This document shows positions 8,547 through 16,515 of a DNA stretch of 64,000 nucleotides, one piece after another (positions within the stretch are counted from its first letter, which is position 1; each line of letters begins with the position of its first letter). This DNA is from Streptomyces tendae (GTDB lineage Bacteria; Actinomycetota; Actinomycetes; Streptomycetales; Streptomycetaceae). The position numbers and the translations under genes were made by a program. The notes under the pieces are model-generated. The model had not been told where the DNA came from. It saw only the letters and a program-made list of their open reading frames with translations, and did not search any database. Where the stretch lies: the NCBI RefSeq assembly GCF_014650435.1, contig NZ_BMUY01000007.1, positions 124,001-188,000 on the forward strand, written 5' to 3'.

Positions 8547-8597
8547 GCGCACCGCCCGCCGTCGACCGGCCTCGGCCGGCGTCGGCGGGCGGTGCGC
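8547..8597. repeat. 51-nt near-perfect hairpin in a divergent intergenic region
   Basis: Fifteen-base arms GCGCACCGCCCGCCG (8547-8561) and CGGCGGGCGGTGCGC (8583-8597) are exact inverted repeats. The 21-base loop contains a second palindrome, CCGGCC-TC-GGCCGG (8566-8579). It lies in the 307-base gap between the divergent peptidoglycan-binding and AraC genes, which otherwise holds only leader sequence and no recognisable gene. Confidence 0.7.
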
Positions 8598-8743
8598 TCG
8601 CCTGCCGACGCCGTTGCGCGGCGAGAGGGGACCCTGCCAAGCTGACACCGAGGACTGTCCGTACCGGGGAGGGCGCTCGTGGGGGATCGGGCCGAGCTGC
8701 GGTCGGGCCGGCGGTACGGCCGAGGCGGACGAAGGCCCGCCTC

Positions 8744-9715
8744 ATGAGCCCGGTTCTGGACACCGCGTCGATACCGCCGCGCGACCGGGAGGAAGTGGTC
8801 CGGCACGCCGTGTGGGAATCCGTGGTGGCGGTCGACATCGATCACCGTCCTGCCGCCGAGGACCTCTCCGTTCGCATCGGGCTCGGCACCGTCGGACCCC
8901 TCAGGATCTGCTCGGCGCGGGCCACCGCGGTCACGATCCGTCGTACGGAGCGACTGGCCCGGGAGGACGAGGAACCCGCCGTCTTCCTCGGCCTGCAGGT
9001 GAGCGGCACCAGCCTGGTGGCGCAGAACGGGCGCGAATGTGTCCTGGGACCTGGGGAGTTCGCCGTCTACGAGTCGATCGCTCCCTACACACTCCTCTTC
9101 GACGAGGGGGTCGACCACCATTTCCTGCGCTTCCCCCGCGCGGCACTCGCGCTCCCCGACCGGCTGCTGCGAGACACCAGCTCGACCACCCTGGGACCCG
9201 ACAACCCCCTCGCGCGTCTCGCCTTCACCTACTTCTCCGAACTGGCCGCCAGTGACGAGTTGCACCGGGCCGGTGTGCACGCGGACGCCGTCGTGGAGCC
9301 CAGCGTCGAACTCCTCCGCGCCGTACTCACCTCCCAGCACGGCAACACCGGCCTTGCCAAAGGCCCGTTGGAGGCCACACTCAGCCTGCGGATCACCCGG
9401 TACATCCGGGCTCACCTGGCCGACCCCGATCTGTCCGCGGCACGGATCGCCGCCGCACACGGCATCTCCGTGCGTCATCTCTATGCTGTGCTGTCCGCGG
9501 CCGGCATCAGCCTGGGGGACTGGATCCGTACGCACCGCTTGGCGGAGTGCAGACGGGAGTTGGCCGGCCCGAACGGCCGACGGCGGACCATCGCGGCGAC
9601 AGGACGACGCTGGGGCTTCGTGAACCCGACCCACTTCAGCAAGGTGTTCAAAGGGGCATACGGACTCTCGCCCCGGGCCTGGCGCGATCAGAACCACCCC
9701 CGCCCCTCCGGGTGA
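8744..9715 (+). CDS. AraC family transcriptional regulator
   Basis: The 323-residue protein has an N-terminal sensing region of the AraC_binding_2 type (about residues 20-190, with EFAVYESIAPYTLLF) and a C-terminal double helix-turn-helix (about 215-315). The second helix pair reads RRWGFVNPTHFSKVFKGAYG, followed by LSPRAWR, the usual AraC signature. I chose ATG 8744 because homologous sequence begins there, although no strong ribosome site precedes it; a frame extension to 8534 lies in the hairpin region and is unlikely. The target genes are not evident. The neighbours on both sides are on the other strand, so autonomous control is likely. Confidence 0.85.
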   Translation: MSPVLDTASIPPRDREEVVRHAVWESVVAVDIDHRPAAEDLSVRIGLGTVGPLRICSARATAVTIRRTERLAREDEEPAVFLGLQVSGTSLVAQNGRECVLGPGEFAVYESIAPYTLLFDEGVDHHFLRFPRAALALPDRLLRDTSSTTLGPDNPLARLAFTYFSELAASDELHRAGVHADAVVEPSVELLRAVLTSQHGNTGLAKGPLEATLSLRITRYIRAHLADPDLSAARIAAAHGISVRHLYAVLSAAGISLGDWIRTHRLAECRRELAGPNGRRRTIAATGRRWGFVNPTHFSKVFKGAYGLSPRAWRDQNHPRPSG

Positions 9716-9745
9716 CGGCTCCTCAGGCAGCGGGCGCGGACCCCG

Positions 9746-10969
9746 TCACACCTGTTCGCGCAGGCCCCAGGGTGAGCCGTACTCGGTGAGCAGGTCGAGG
9801 AACGGGCGGGGCGGCAGGGCCTCGGCACCGAGCACACCGGCGCCGGACCAGACACCGGTGGCGAGCAGTTCGAGGGCGACGACCGGGTTGATCGCCGTCT
9901 GCCAGACCACGGCCTGCGACCCGTACTCGCGCATGGACCACTGGTTGTCGACCACGTGGTACAGGTAGACCTCGCGCGGCCTGCCGTCCCTGGTGCCCGT
10001 GACCCAGGTGCCGGCGCAGGTCTTGCCGGTCATCCTGTCGCCCAGGCTCGCGGGGTCCGGAAGGCACGCGGCGACCACGTCACGCGGGGAGACCCGGGCC
10101 GGTCCGTCCTCGCCCGGCACGGTGACCGCGGTGGTCGAGTCGAGACCCAGCTCGTGGAGGGTCCGGAGCCGGGCGATGAAGTCGTCTCCGAGGCCGTACT
10201 TGAACGTGACGCGCCGGGCGTCCACCCAGCGGGGAATCAACAGCACCTCCTCGTGCTCCACGTTGACGCACTCCACCGGCCCGATCCCCTCGGGGAAGTC
10301 GAACACCTCCGGCTCGCTGAAGGGCGCGGTGGTGAACCAGCCACGATCCCTCTCGTAGACCACCGGAGGGTTCAGGCACTCCTCGATGGTGGTCCAGATG
10401 CTGAAGGAAGGGGCGAAGTCGTAGCCCTCCACCCGCAGGTCGGCGCCGTCACGGACACCGATCTCGTCGATCTCGTCGAAGAGCTCGTCCGCGGCGTACC
10501 GGGCGAAGACGTCCGACAGCCCCGGCTCCACCCCCATGCCCACCAGAGCCGTGCGACCCGACTCCGCCCACCGCCCGGCCAGTTCGAACTGCGCGTCGCC
10601 GAGCTTGACCCCGCACTCCTCGTACGGCCGGGAGGTGTGCGGAGCGGACAGCGACATGGCCATGTCCATGTAGTGGGTCCCGGCGGCGAGGGCCGCCCGG
10701 AACAGCGGCATCACGAACCGCGGGTCCGTGGCGTTCAGCAGGATGTCGCACCGGTGCGCCGAGAGCACCCGCCGAACCGCGTCCTCGTCGGAAGCGTCGA
10801 GGCGCAGGGCACTGAACCGGTCACCCGCCCCCTGCAGCGCGTCGACCGCCGCCTGGGCGCGGGCGTGGTCGTAGTCGGCCACGACCATGTGGGTCAGGAA
10901 CTTCCGGCGGGCCGCGATCCGGGTGACGGCGGTGCCGACACCGCCCGCGCCGACGAGGAGCACGCGCAT
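9746..10969 (-). CDS. saccharopine dehydrogenase-like oxidoreductase
   Basis: The 407-residue cytoplasmic enzyme opens with a Rossmann fold, MRVLLVGAGGVGTAVTRIAA. The middle part includes THYMDMAMS and GMGVEPGLSDVFARYAADEL, as in the saccharopine dehydrogenase/carboxynorspermidine synthase family. The C-terminal part is the family's catalytic domain. These enzymes reductively couple or oxidatively cleave amino-acid and polyamine adducts using NAD(P)H; the substrate here is unknown. Length is normal for the family. A divergent TetR gene starts 132 bases away and is the likely regulator. Confidence 0.82.
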   Translation of the reverse strand: MRVLLVGAGGVGTAVTRIAARRKFLTHMVVADYDHARAQAAVDALQGAGDRFSALRLDASDEDAVRRVLSAHRCDILLNATDPRFVMPLFRAALAAGTHYMDMAMSLSAPHTSRPYEECGVKLGDAQFELAGRWAESGRTALVGMGVEPGLSDVFARYAADELFDEIDEIGVRDGADLRVEGYDFAPSFSIWTTIEECLNPPVVYERDRGWFTTAPFSEPEVFDFPEGIGPVECVNVEHEEVLLIPRWVDARRVTFKYGLGDDFIARLRTLHELGLDSTTAVTVPGEDGPARVSPRDVVAACLPDPASLGDRMTGKTCAGTWVTGTRDGRPREVYLYHVVDNQWSMREYGSQAVVWQTAINPVVALELLATGVWSGAGVLGAEALPPRPFLDLLTEYGSPWGLREQV

Positions 10970-11101
10970 GACGGGGACCTTTCGTACGGGAGGCCGTTGC
11001 CTCGGAGGGGTCCGATGCAACAGGGATCCCCGCTGTAAGGTCAACCGTGTTGGCATAAGGGGCCGCGGCAGATCCGGCGCGGCCGCGGACGGAGGTGGCG
11101 G

Positions 11102-11863
11102 ATGCCGAAGAAGGTGGTGCCCGAGGAGGCGCGACGCAGACGCAGGCCGACCCGGCAGGGCGCGGTGCTCTCGGAGACCCTGATCGTGCGGACCGCGCTG
11201 CGGGTCCTGCGCGAGCACGGCACCGCCGGTCTGACCGCCCGTCGGCTGGGCGCGGCGCTGGGGGCGGACCCGAGTACCCTGTACCGCTACTTCACGGGCA
11301 TGGACGATCTGGCACGGGCCGTCGGCAACGAGCTGATGGGGCGGGCCCTGGACGGATGGACGGGCGGCCGTGGCTGGCGTGCGGACCTGCGCTCCCTCGG
11401 CCTCGCCCTGCACTCCTCCTACCTGGCCCACCCCCAGGCCGCCGTGCTCACCGCCAGCCGGGTGAGTGGACGTCCGCGCGAGATCGCCGTGGACGAGGCG
11501 GTCCTCGGTCTCCTGCGGGGTGCCGGGCTGACCGATCGGGCCGCCGTCCGCTTCTACCACGCGTTCATCGACCTGACTCTGGCCTTCGCCGCGCTCGACG
11601 CCGGCGCGCTGGCCCTTCCGGAGGAAGCCCGCAGAGCCGACGAGAACATGTGGGCGTCCACCTACGCCCGGCTGCCCGCCGCCTCGCACCCGAACATCGC
11701 CGCGACCGCCGACCGCCTCGCGGCCCGTATGCCGCACAGCGCCTACCCGGTGGTCCTGGACACCCTGCTGGACGGCATCGCCGCCGAACTGGCCGCCTCG
11801 GCACAGCTGGACCAGGGCATGGACGGCCGCCCCGCACGGGCGGAGCGGGACAGCGGTCCGTAG
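11102..11863 (+). CDS. TetR/AcrR family transcriptional regulator
   Basis: The 253-residue protein has an N-terminal DNA-binding domain (about residues 22-70) with helix-turn-helix LTARRLGAALGADPSTLYRYF. The C-terminal part is an all-helical ligand-binding and dimerisation domain. ATG 11102 has GGAGGTGGCGG just upstream. It is divergent from the saccharopine-dehydrogenase-like gene and probably controls it; a weak palindrome CAAC-CGT-GTTG lies in the shared promoter region. Confidence 0.87.
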   Translation: MPKKVVPEEARRRRRPTRQGAVLSETLIVRTALRVLREHGTAGLTARRLGAALGADPSTLYRYFTGMDDLARAVGNELMGRALDGWTGGRGWRADLRSLGLALHSSYLAHPQAAVLTASRVSGRPREIAVDEAVLGLLRGAGLTDRAAVRFYHAFIDLTLAFAALDAGALALPEEARRADENMWASTYARLPAASHPNIAATADRLAARMPHSAYPVVLDTLLDGIAAELAASAQLDQGMDGRPARAERDSGP

Positions 11864-12026
11864 CGCCCTGTCACCGCCCGCAAGTGGCTCGTCCGGCCGC
11901 CGTCGAAGTGGCCCACACGGGGGGAGTGACAGGGGCATACGGTCGAGATGACGACGCACGGTGTGCCGGCGGGAGAGCGCGGGGGCATCGTGTGTCCGAC
12001 GACCACCGCTTCCTGCGAGGACCCTC

Positions 12027-12971
12027 ATGCAAGCCATCACCGTCCACGACCGCGAGGCGGGTGCCGACGGGCTCGCCCTGACGGAACTGCCCCATCCGCA
12101 CGCCGCCGAGAACGACGTCGTCGTGCGGGTGCACGCCGCCGGCTTCACGCGCGGAGAGCTCGACTGGCCCGGTACCTGGACCGACCGGGCCGGCCGCGAC
12201 CGGACGCCCAGCGTTCCCGGACACGAACTGTCGGGGGTGGTGGAGGAACTCGGATACGGCACCACCGGCCTCACCGTCGGCCAGCGGGTGTTCGGCATGG
12301 CCGACTGGACGCGCGACGGATCGTTGGCCGAGTACACCGCCGTCGAGGCCCGCAACCTGGCGCCCCTTCCCGCGGACGTCGACCACACCGTGGCCGCCGC
12401 GTTGCCCATCTCGGGTCTGACCGCCTGGCAGGGCCTGTTCGACCACGGACGGCTCACCGCGGGGCAGACCGTCGTGATCCACGGCGCCGCGGGAAGCGTG
12501 GGATCGGTCGGGGTCCAGCTCGCGCGCGAGACGGGCGCGCGGGTGATCGCCACCGGTCGCTCCGCCGACCGGGACACCGCTCTCGCCCTCGGCGCCGACG
12601 TCTTCCTCGACCTCGAGTCCGAGCGGCTGGAGGACGCGGGAGAGGCCGATGTCGTGTTCGACGTCATCGGCGGCGAGATCCTGCACCGCTCGGCCGCGCT
12701 CGTACGCTCCGGCGGCACTCTCGTCACCATCGCCGAGCCGCCCGACGCCCGGCCGGAGAACGGCCGGGCGGTGTTCTTCGTCGTGGAACCGGACCGGGCC
12801 CAGCTCACCGAACTCGTGCAGCGGGTGAGGGACGGGCGGCTCCGGCCGGCCGTCGGGGAGGTGCGTCCGCTGGCCGAGGCCCCCGCCGCCTTCGCGCCCG
12901 GCCGCGGCCGGCACGGCAGGACGATCATCCGCGTCGCGTCCGACACCCGCGCGGCTGCGGGCTCCCGGTGA
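12027..12971 (+). CDS. MDR-family NAD(P)H-dependent quinone/alcohol oxidoreductase
   Basis: The 314-residue protein is a medium-chain dehydrogenase/reductase without the zinc-binding cysteines. The GroES-like part (residues 1 to about 125) contains VRVHAAGFTRGELDW and SVPGHELSGVVEELG. The Rossmann part contains VVIHGAAGSVGSVGVQLARE, the nucleotide-binding loop. Such enzymes reduce quinones or enones. ATG 12027 has GAGG six bases upstream. The stop codon overlaps the next start as GTGA, so the two genes are translationally coupled. Confidence 0.86.
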   Translation: MQAITVHDREAGADGLALTELPHPHAAENDVVVRVHAAGFTRGELDWPGTWTDRAGRDRTPSVPGHELSGVVEELGYGTTGLTVGQRVFGMADWTRDGSLAEYTAVEARNLAPLPADVDHTVAAALPISGLTAWQGLFDHGRLTAGQTVVIHGAAGSVGSVGVQLARETGARVIATGRSADRDTALALGADVFLDLESERLEDAGEADVVFDVIGGEILHRSAALVRSGGTLVTIAEPPDARPENGRAVFFVVEPDRAQLTELVQRVRDGRLRPAVGEVRPLAEAPAAFAPGRGRHGRTIIRVASDTRAAAGSR

Positions 12972-13579
12972 AAGACATCTCGCTCGACGCCCTTCCGGTG
13001 CCCGGCACGGCCGCGGCGGCCGCCGCCCTGGACGTGGCGACCGCCCACCTCTCCCCGGCACTGCTCAACCACTCCCTGCGGGCCTACTTCTGGGCGGCGG
13101 CCCGAGGCACGGCGGACGGCGTCCCCTTCGACCCGGAACTCCTCTACGTCGCCGCGCTGTTCCACGACATCGGGCTGGTGCCGGTCTTCGACAGCCACAC
13201 CGTCGCCTTCGAGGAGGCGGGCGGACACGTCGCCCGTGTCTTCGCCGCCGGCGCCGGCTGGCCGGCCGAGCGCCGCGCACGCCTGTCGGACGTCATCGTC
13301 CGCCACATGTGGCCGCGGGTCGACGTCGCCACGGACCCCGAGGGCCACCTGCTGGCCCGCGCCACCGCGACCGAGATCGTCGGCACGGAGGCGGACGCCT
13401 ACCCGCCCCGCTTCCGCGACGAGGTGCTGGACCGCTGTCCGAGGCTGGACCTCGCCGCGTCGTTCCTGGCGTGTTTCCAGGACCAGGCGAAGCGCAAAGC
13501 CGACAGCTCGGCGGCGGGCGCGGTGCGGTCGGGACTGGCGGACAGAGTGGCCGTCAACCCGCTCGACTCCTCCGCCTGA
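12968..13579 (+). CDS. HD-domain protein, cyanamide-hydratase-like
   Basis: The 203-residue protein starts at GTG 12968, overlapping the stop of the oxidoreductase gene by four bases. The HD metal-binding motif appears as NHSLRAYFWA (first histidine) and LFHDIGL (H66-D67), with a further aspartate downstream. The pattern NHSxRxY followed by HDIG resembles the cyanamide hydratase/Ddi2-type branch of HD proteins. Coupling to an oxidoreductase suggests the two act on the same small molecule, but no substrate can be inferred. Confidence 0.8.
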   Translation: MKDISLDALPVPGTAAAAAALDVATAHLSPALLNHSLRAYFWAAARGTADGVPFDPELLYVAALFHDIGLVPVFDSHTVAFEEAGGHVARVFAAGAGWPAERRARLSDVIVRHMWPRVDVATDPEGHLLARATATEIVGTEADAYPPRFRDEVLDRCPRLDLAASFLACFQDQAKRKADSSAAGAVRSGLADRVAVNPLDSSA

Positions 13580-13680
13580 GACCCGCGACGGCCACGCTCG
13601 GCAGGGATACCGGGAGCGTCCTGAGCCGCCGGGACTTGCCGGGCGGCCTGGTCGGGAGAGAGGACCTGCCTCGGCGCGGC

Positions 13681-14121
13681 TCAGGCCACCTGGGTGAGTT
13701 CGGCGCGCCCGAAGAGGATCGCGTAGCCGGAGGGCAGTTGGGCGAGTACGCGGTCGAGCAGGGCCGGGCCGGCCAGTCGGGCGACGACGCCCAGGACCGA
13801 GCCGGCGTCCCAGCGCGCGGTGGCCAAGGTGCCGCCGGTGCGCGTGGCGAGGTCCCTGACGAAGGCCCAGCCGGTCATCGAGTCGGTGGCGGGGATCTGC
13901 GCGGCGAAGATCCGCGCCGCCTCGCGGGGGAGACGGGCCGCCAGCTCGACGCGTTCCTCGCCGGTGATGCGGCGGCCGAGGGCGGCCAGGACGGCGGTCA
14001 CGACCTCCTCGGCCCGCTCCCGGGTGGGATAGGCGCCGTGGTAGCGGACCTGCTCCAGCATCTGGACGAACGACACGGCCGACTCGGTGGCCGTGGTCGT
14101 CGGCGCCGTCTGGGACTGCAT
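13681..14121 (-). CDS. DUF2267 domain protein
   Basis: The 146-residue protein has a variable Thr/Ser-rich N-terminus, then a helical DUF2267 domain (about residues 15-140) beginning FVQMLEQVRYHGAYPTRERA and containing LGRRITGEERVELAARLP. The biochemical role of the family is not known to me. It lies on the same strand as hsp18, about 200 bases downstream of it, so it may be co-expressed under heat stress. The gap 14122-14319 holds GC-rich inverted stretches but no gene. Confidence 0.78.
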   Translation of the reverse strand: MQSQTAPTTTATESAVSFVQMLEQVRYHGAYPTRERAEEVVTAVLAALGRRITGEERVELAARLPREAARIFAAQIPATDSMTGWAFVRDLATRTGGTLATARWDAGSVLGVVARLAGPALLDRVLAQLPSGYAILFGRAELTQVA

Positions 14122-14319
14122 CGGTGAAGGGTGCCTTTCTGAGTCGTGGGGTGGTGGGCCCTGGTCGGCCGGTGCTGGCCGGCCAGTACCCAGCGACCCG
14201 TGGGTCGTGGGCACTGGCCAACAGGGGGTGCGGAGGGGAGTGTCGGTTTCCCGACGTGCGAGCCGCACTCGACGGCGAGAGCGTGGCTTCGCCTGAGCTC
14301 TCTGCCTCGGATCTCCGCC

Positions 14320-14757
14320 TCAGCCGGAGATCTTCTTGTGGTCCGCGCCGGCGCCGATCGAGATCCTGCGCGGCTTGGCCCGCTCGGCGATCGGCACGCG
14401 CAGGGTGAGTACGCCCGCGTCGTACTCGGCACTGATGTGCTCGGTGTCGAGGCTGTCCGCGAGCACCACCTGGCGGGAGAAGACGCCGAACGGGCGTTCG
14501 GAGAGTTCCATCTGGACGTCGTCACCCCTGGCGGCGGGACGGCGTTCGGCCCGGACGGTGAGCATGTTGCGCTCGACGTCGATGTCGATCGCGTCCCGGT
14601 CGACACCGGGGAGGTCGAGCGCGATCACGTACACGTCCCCCTCGCGGTAGGCGTCCATGGGCATCGCGGACGGCCGCGACCAGGTGCCGGACGTGCTGGG
14701 GAACAACTGCTGGGTGAGCCGGTCGAGTTCACGGAAGGGGTCGGTGCGCATCAGCAT
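14320..14757 (-). CDS. hsp18: small heat-shock protein Hsp18 (Hsp20/alpha-crystallin family)
   Basis: The 145-residue protein begins MLMRTDPFRELDRLTQQLF, very like the Streptomyces albus Hsp18 N-terminus. The alpha-crystallin domain (about residues 35-135) includes YVIALDLPGVDRDAIDIDVE, RPFGVFSRQVVL and the closing DAGVLTLRVPIAE. It acts as an ATP-independent holdase for unfolding proteins. The start is fixed by GGAGGTG seven bases before ATG 14757. A RheA-type operator lies 63 bases upstream of the start and the divergent neighbour is a RheA homologue, so heat-inducible derepression is expected. Confidence 0.93.
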   Translation of the reverse strand: MLMRTDPFRELDRLTQQLFPSTSGTWSRPSAMPMDAYREGDVYVIALDLPGVDRDAIDIDVERNMLTVRAERRPAARGDDVQMELSERPFGVFSRQVVLADSLDTEHISAEYDAGVLTLRVPIAERAKPRRISIGAGADHKKISG

Positions 14758-14819
14758 CGTGAAACACCTCCAGTACGAGCGGATCCGCTCATGCGCTGCT
14801 TCTTGCATTTCTTGTAGCA

Positions 14820-14838
14820 TGTCATCGGAACGATGACA
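14820..14838. promoter_or_regulatory. RheA-type operator
   Basis: TGTCATC (14820-14826) and GATGACA (14832-14838) form a perfect inverted repeat with a five-base centre. This is the published form of the RheA site, TGTCATC-N5-GATGACA. It lies between the divergent hsp18 and rheA genes and can serve both promoters. Confidence 0.9.
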
Positions 14839-14884
14839 AGCGGCGGCGTCGTCGAACGGGTGACGCCGACGTCGGGAGGTGACC

Positions 14885-15544
14885 ATGGCCGTGGACCCGC
14901 AGGAATCCGTATCGCAGCCCGTGTCCTTTCTCGCCGCCGAGGCAGCGCTGGCGGCGATCGAGGAGGCGATTCACAGCGCCCAGGCGCCACCGCACGGCAA
15001 GCAGCCCGGCGGTGAGGTCGGCTCCGACCAGGTGCTCGCCGCACTGCTGCTCCTGCGTCGGATGCGCGACCAGCTCGCGGGTTGGGAGACGGGCCTGATC
15101 GAGACAGCCCGGGAGGCGGGTGCGAGCTGGGCCGACCTGGCCCGCCCCCTCGGCGTCGCCAGCCGGCAGGCCGCCGAACGCCGCTACCTGCGCCTGCGCC
15201 CCGGTGCTCCCGGCAGCACCGGCGAACAGCGCGTCCAGGCCACCCGCGACCGCCGCGCCGCCGACCGTGCCGTCACCACCTGGGCGCGTGGCAACGCCGC
15301 GGATCTGCGTCAGCTCGCCGGTCAGATCACCGCACTCGCGGGCCTCCCGGACCAGGCCCGCAATCCCCTGGTCCAGGCACTGGGCCACGACGACGCCGCC
15401 GGCCTGATCGGGCCGTTGTCCGGTGCCCGCGAGCACCTCGGCGCCCACCACCCGGAGCTGGCCGACCGCATCGACACGCTCACCCGCCGCACCGACCGGC
15501 TCCGCCGCACGGGGAGCAGCGAGGCCCCGCCACCCGGGGAATGA
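14885..15544 (+). CDS. rheA: RheA-like thermosensing repressor of hsp18
   Basis: The 219-residue protein is mostly helical. The central part GASWADLARPLGVASRQAAERRY (about residues 78-100) looks like a helix-turn-helix. Divergence from hsp18 across a RheA operator, and overall resemblance to proteins annotated as Hsp18 transcriptional regulators, support identification as RheA. In S. albus RheA changes conformation with temperature and releases the operator on heating. ATG 14885 is preceded by GGGAGG at six to seven bases; GTG 14879 is an alternative. The operator also covers this gene's promoter region, so autoregulation is likely. Confidence 0.82.
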   Translation: MAVDPQESVSQPVSFLAAEAALAAIEEAIHSAQAPPHGKQPGGEVGSDQVLAALLLLRRMRDQLAGWETGLIETAREAGASWADLARPLGVASRQAAERRYLRLRPGAPGSTGEQRVQATRDRRAADRAVTTWARGNAADLRQLAGQITALAGLPDQARNPLVQALGHDDAAGLIGPLSGAREHLGAHHPELADRIDTLTRRTDRLRRTGSSEAPPPGE

Positions 15545-15831
15545 GCCGTGCGAGCGAAAGGCTTTGCGCGGGCTGTCGTGCGGATGATGAGGTGGCGCGG
15601 TGAGTGCCCGCGACGACACGACGGCCGTCCGGCCGGTGACACCGGCCGGCGCGGGTCGTGGAGGAGCGGTTGGACGCCCATGTCACCGGGTTGATGAACA
15701 CCCTGGGCTGAGGCCCCCCGCGTTGCGAGGCTCGACGGAGGAGTCTCCCCCCGTGCCGCACTGCGGAGGCGTCCGAGCCATCCCCGGCAGCCGCGTGGCG
15801 CGTGCCCTGCCTCGTCGGCCGGCATCCGGGC

Positions 15832-15963
15832 AGGGTAGGGCTCGGCGAAGTCCGCCGAGCGGCTGACGTCTTCCCACGTGGAGGCATGCGCCAGTTGGCG
15901 ACGCGAGTACTCCGTCGCCATCTCGACGGCGTTGGCGCCGAGTAGGAGGCGCGAGGGCGGGTT
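15832..15963 (-). pseudogene. C-terminal remnant of a short-chain dehydrogenase
   Basis: About 44 codons read NPPSRLLLGANAVEMATEYS and continue through a WEDVSRSADF stretch. This is the characteristic C-terminal end of SDR oxidoreductases of the PLRLLLGSDAV type. No start, Rossmann fold or YxxxK active site is present upstream; the frame instead runs directly into the antisense of the adjacent TetR gene at 15962. The remnant has also lost its stop. The rest of 15545-15831 shows no intact gene. Confidence 0.6.
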
Positions 15964-16443
15964 GTCGCGTCGGACCGCCCAGCGTGAAGCGGCGATCCTC
16001 GAAGCGGCCCGCAGGCTCGGTGCCGAGCGGGGCATTCGTGAGATCACGCTGACTGACATCGCCGCCGCCGTGGGCATGCACAAGTCGGCGCTGCTGCGCT
16101 ACTTCGAGACGCGCGAACAGATCTTCCTCAAGATCACTGCCGAAGGGTGGCGGGACTGGTCCGCGCAGTCGTGTTCCCGGCTGCGCGCGCTGCCGAGCGC
16201 GACACCGGAGGCCGTCGGCCAAATCTTCGCGGCCACCCGCGCGGCCTCGAGGAGACCCAGGCCGTGGACGTCATCGCGACGGCCACCAGCCTGGCAGGTC
16301 CCCTGTGGTAGATGGCGACGCCCGGTCCGCACATCCGGGCCCTCTACCGCAGCGATCCCCGGCTCGCGCACGCAGTGGTGGACGTCGAGCCACGACGGGA
16401 CCGCGTACTCGGCGCCCTGCTGCGAGGACTGGCCGACCGGTGA
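15962..16443 (+). pseudogene. decayed TetR family regulator
   Basis: From TTG 15962 the frame encodes a good TetR DNA-binding domain (AILEAARRLGAERGIREITL then DIAAAVGMHKSALLRYFETR). After GQIFAAT the reading becomes nonsense. The C-terminal half continues in another frame (LEETQAVDVIATATSLAGPL), is interrupted by TAG where family members have glutamine after PLW, and resumes as MATPGPHIRALYRSDPRLAH to the TGA at 16441. A stretch of roughly 40 residues between the two halves is missing. Deletion, frameshift and nonsense codon together make this a clear pseudogene. It abuts the SDR remnant, which it presumably once regulated. Confidence 0.75.
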
Positions 16444-16515
16444 GGGCGTCGTCCCCGACGGCTGAGAGGTGCGCCGGCGCTGGTTCTCCCGCACCTGGAC
16501 CGAAGTTGAGCCGTT

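Noticed and set aside
15658..15711. Plus-strand fragment VEERLDAHVTGLMNTLG followed by TGA
   Set aside because: It looks like the end of a helical protein, perhaps a TetR, but is too short and has an in-frame stop just upstream.
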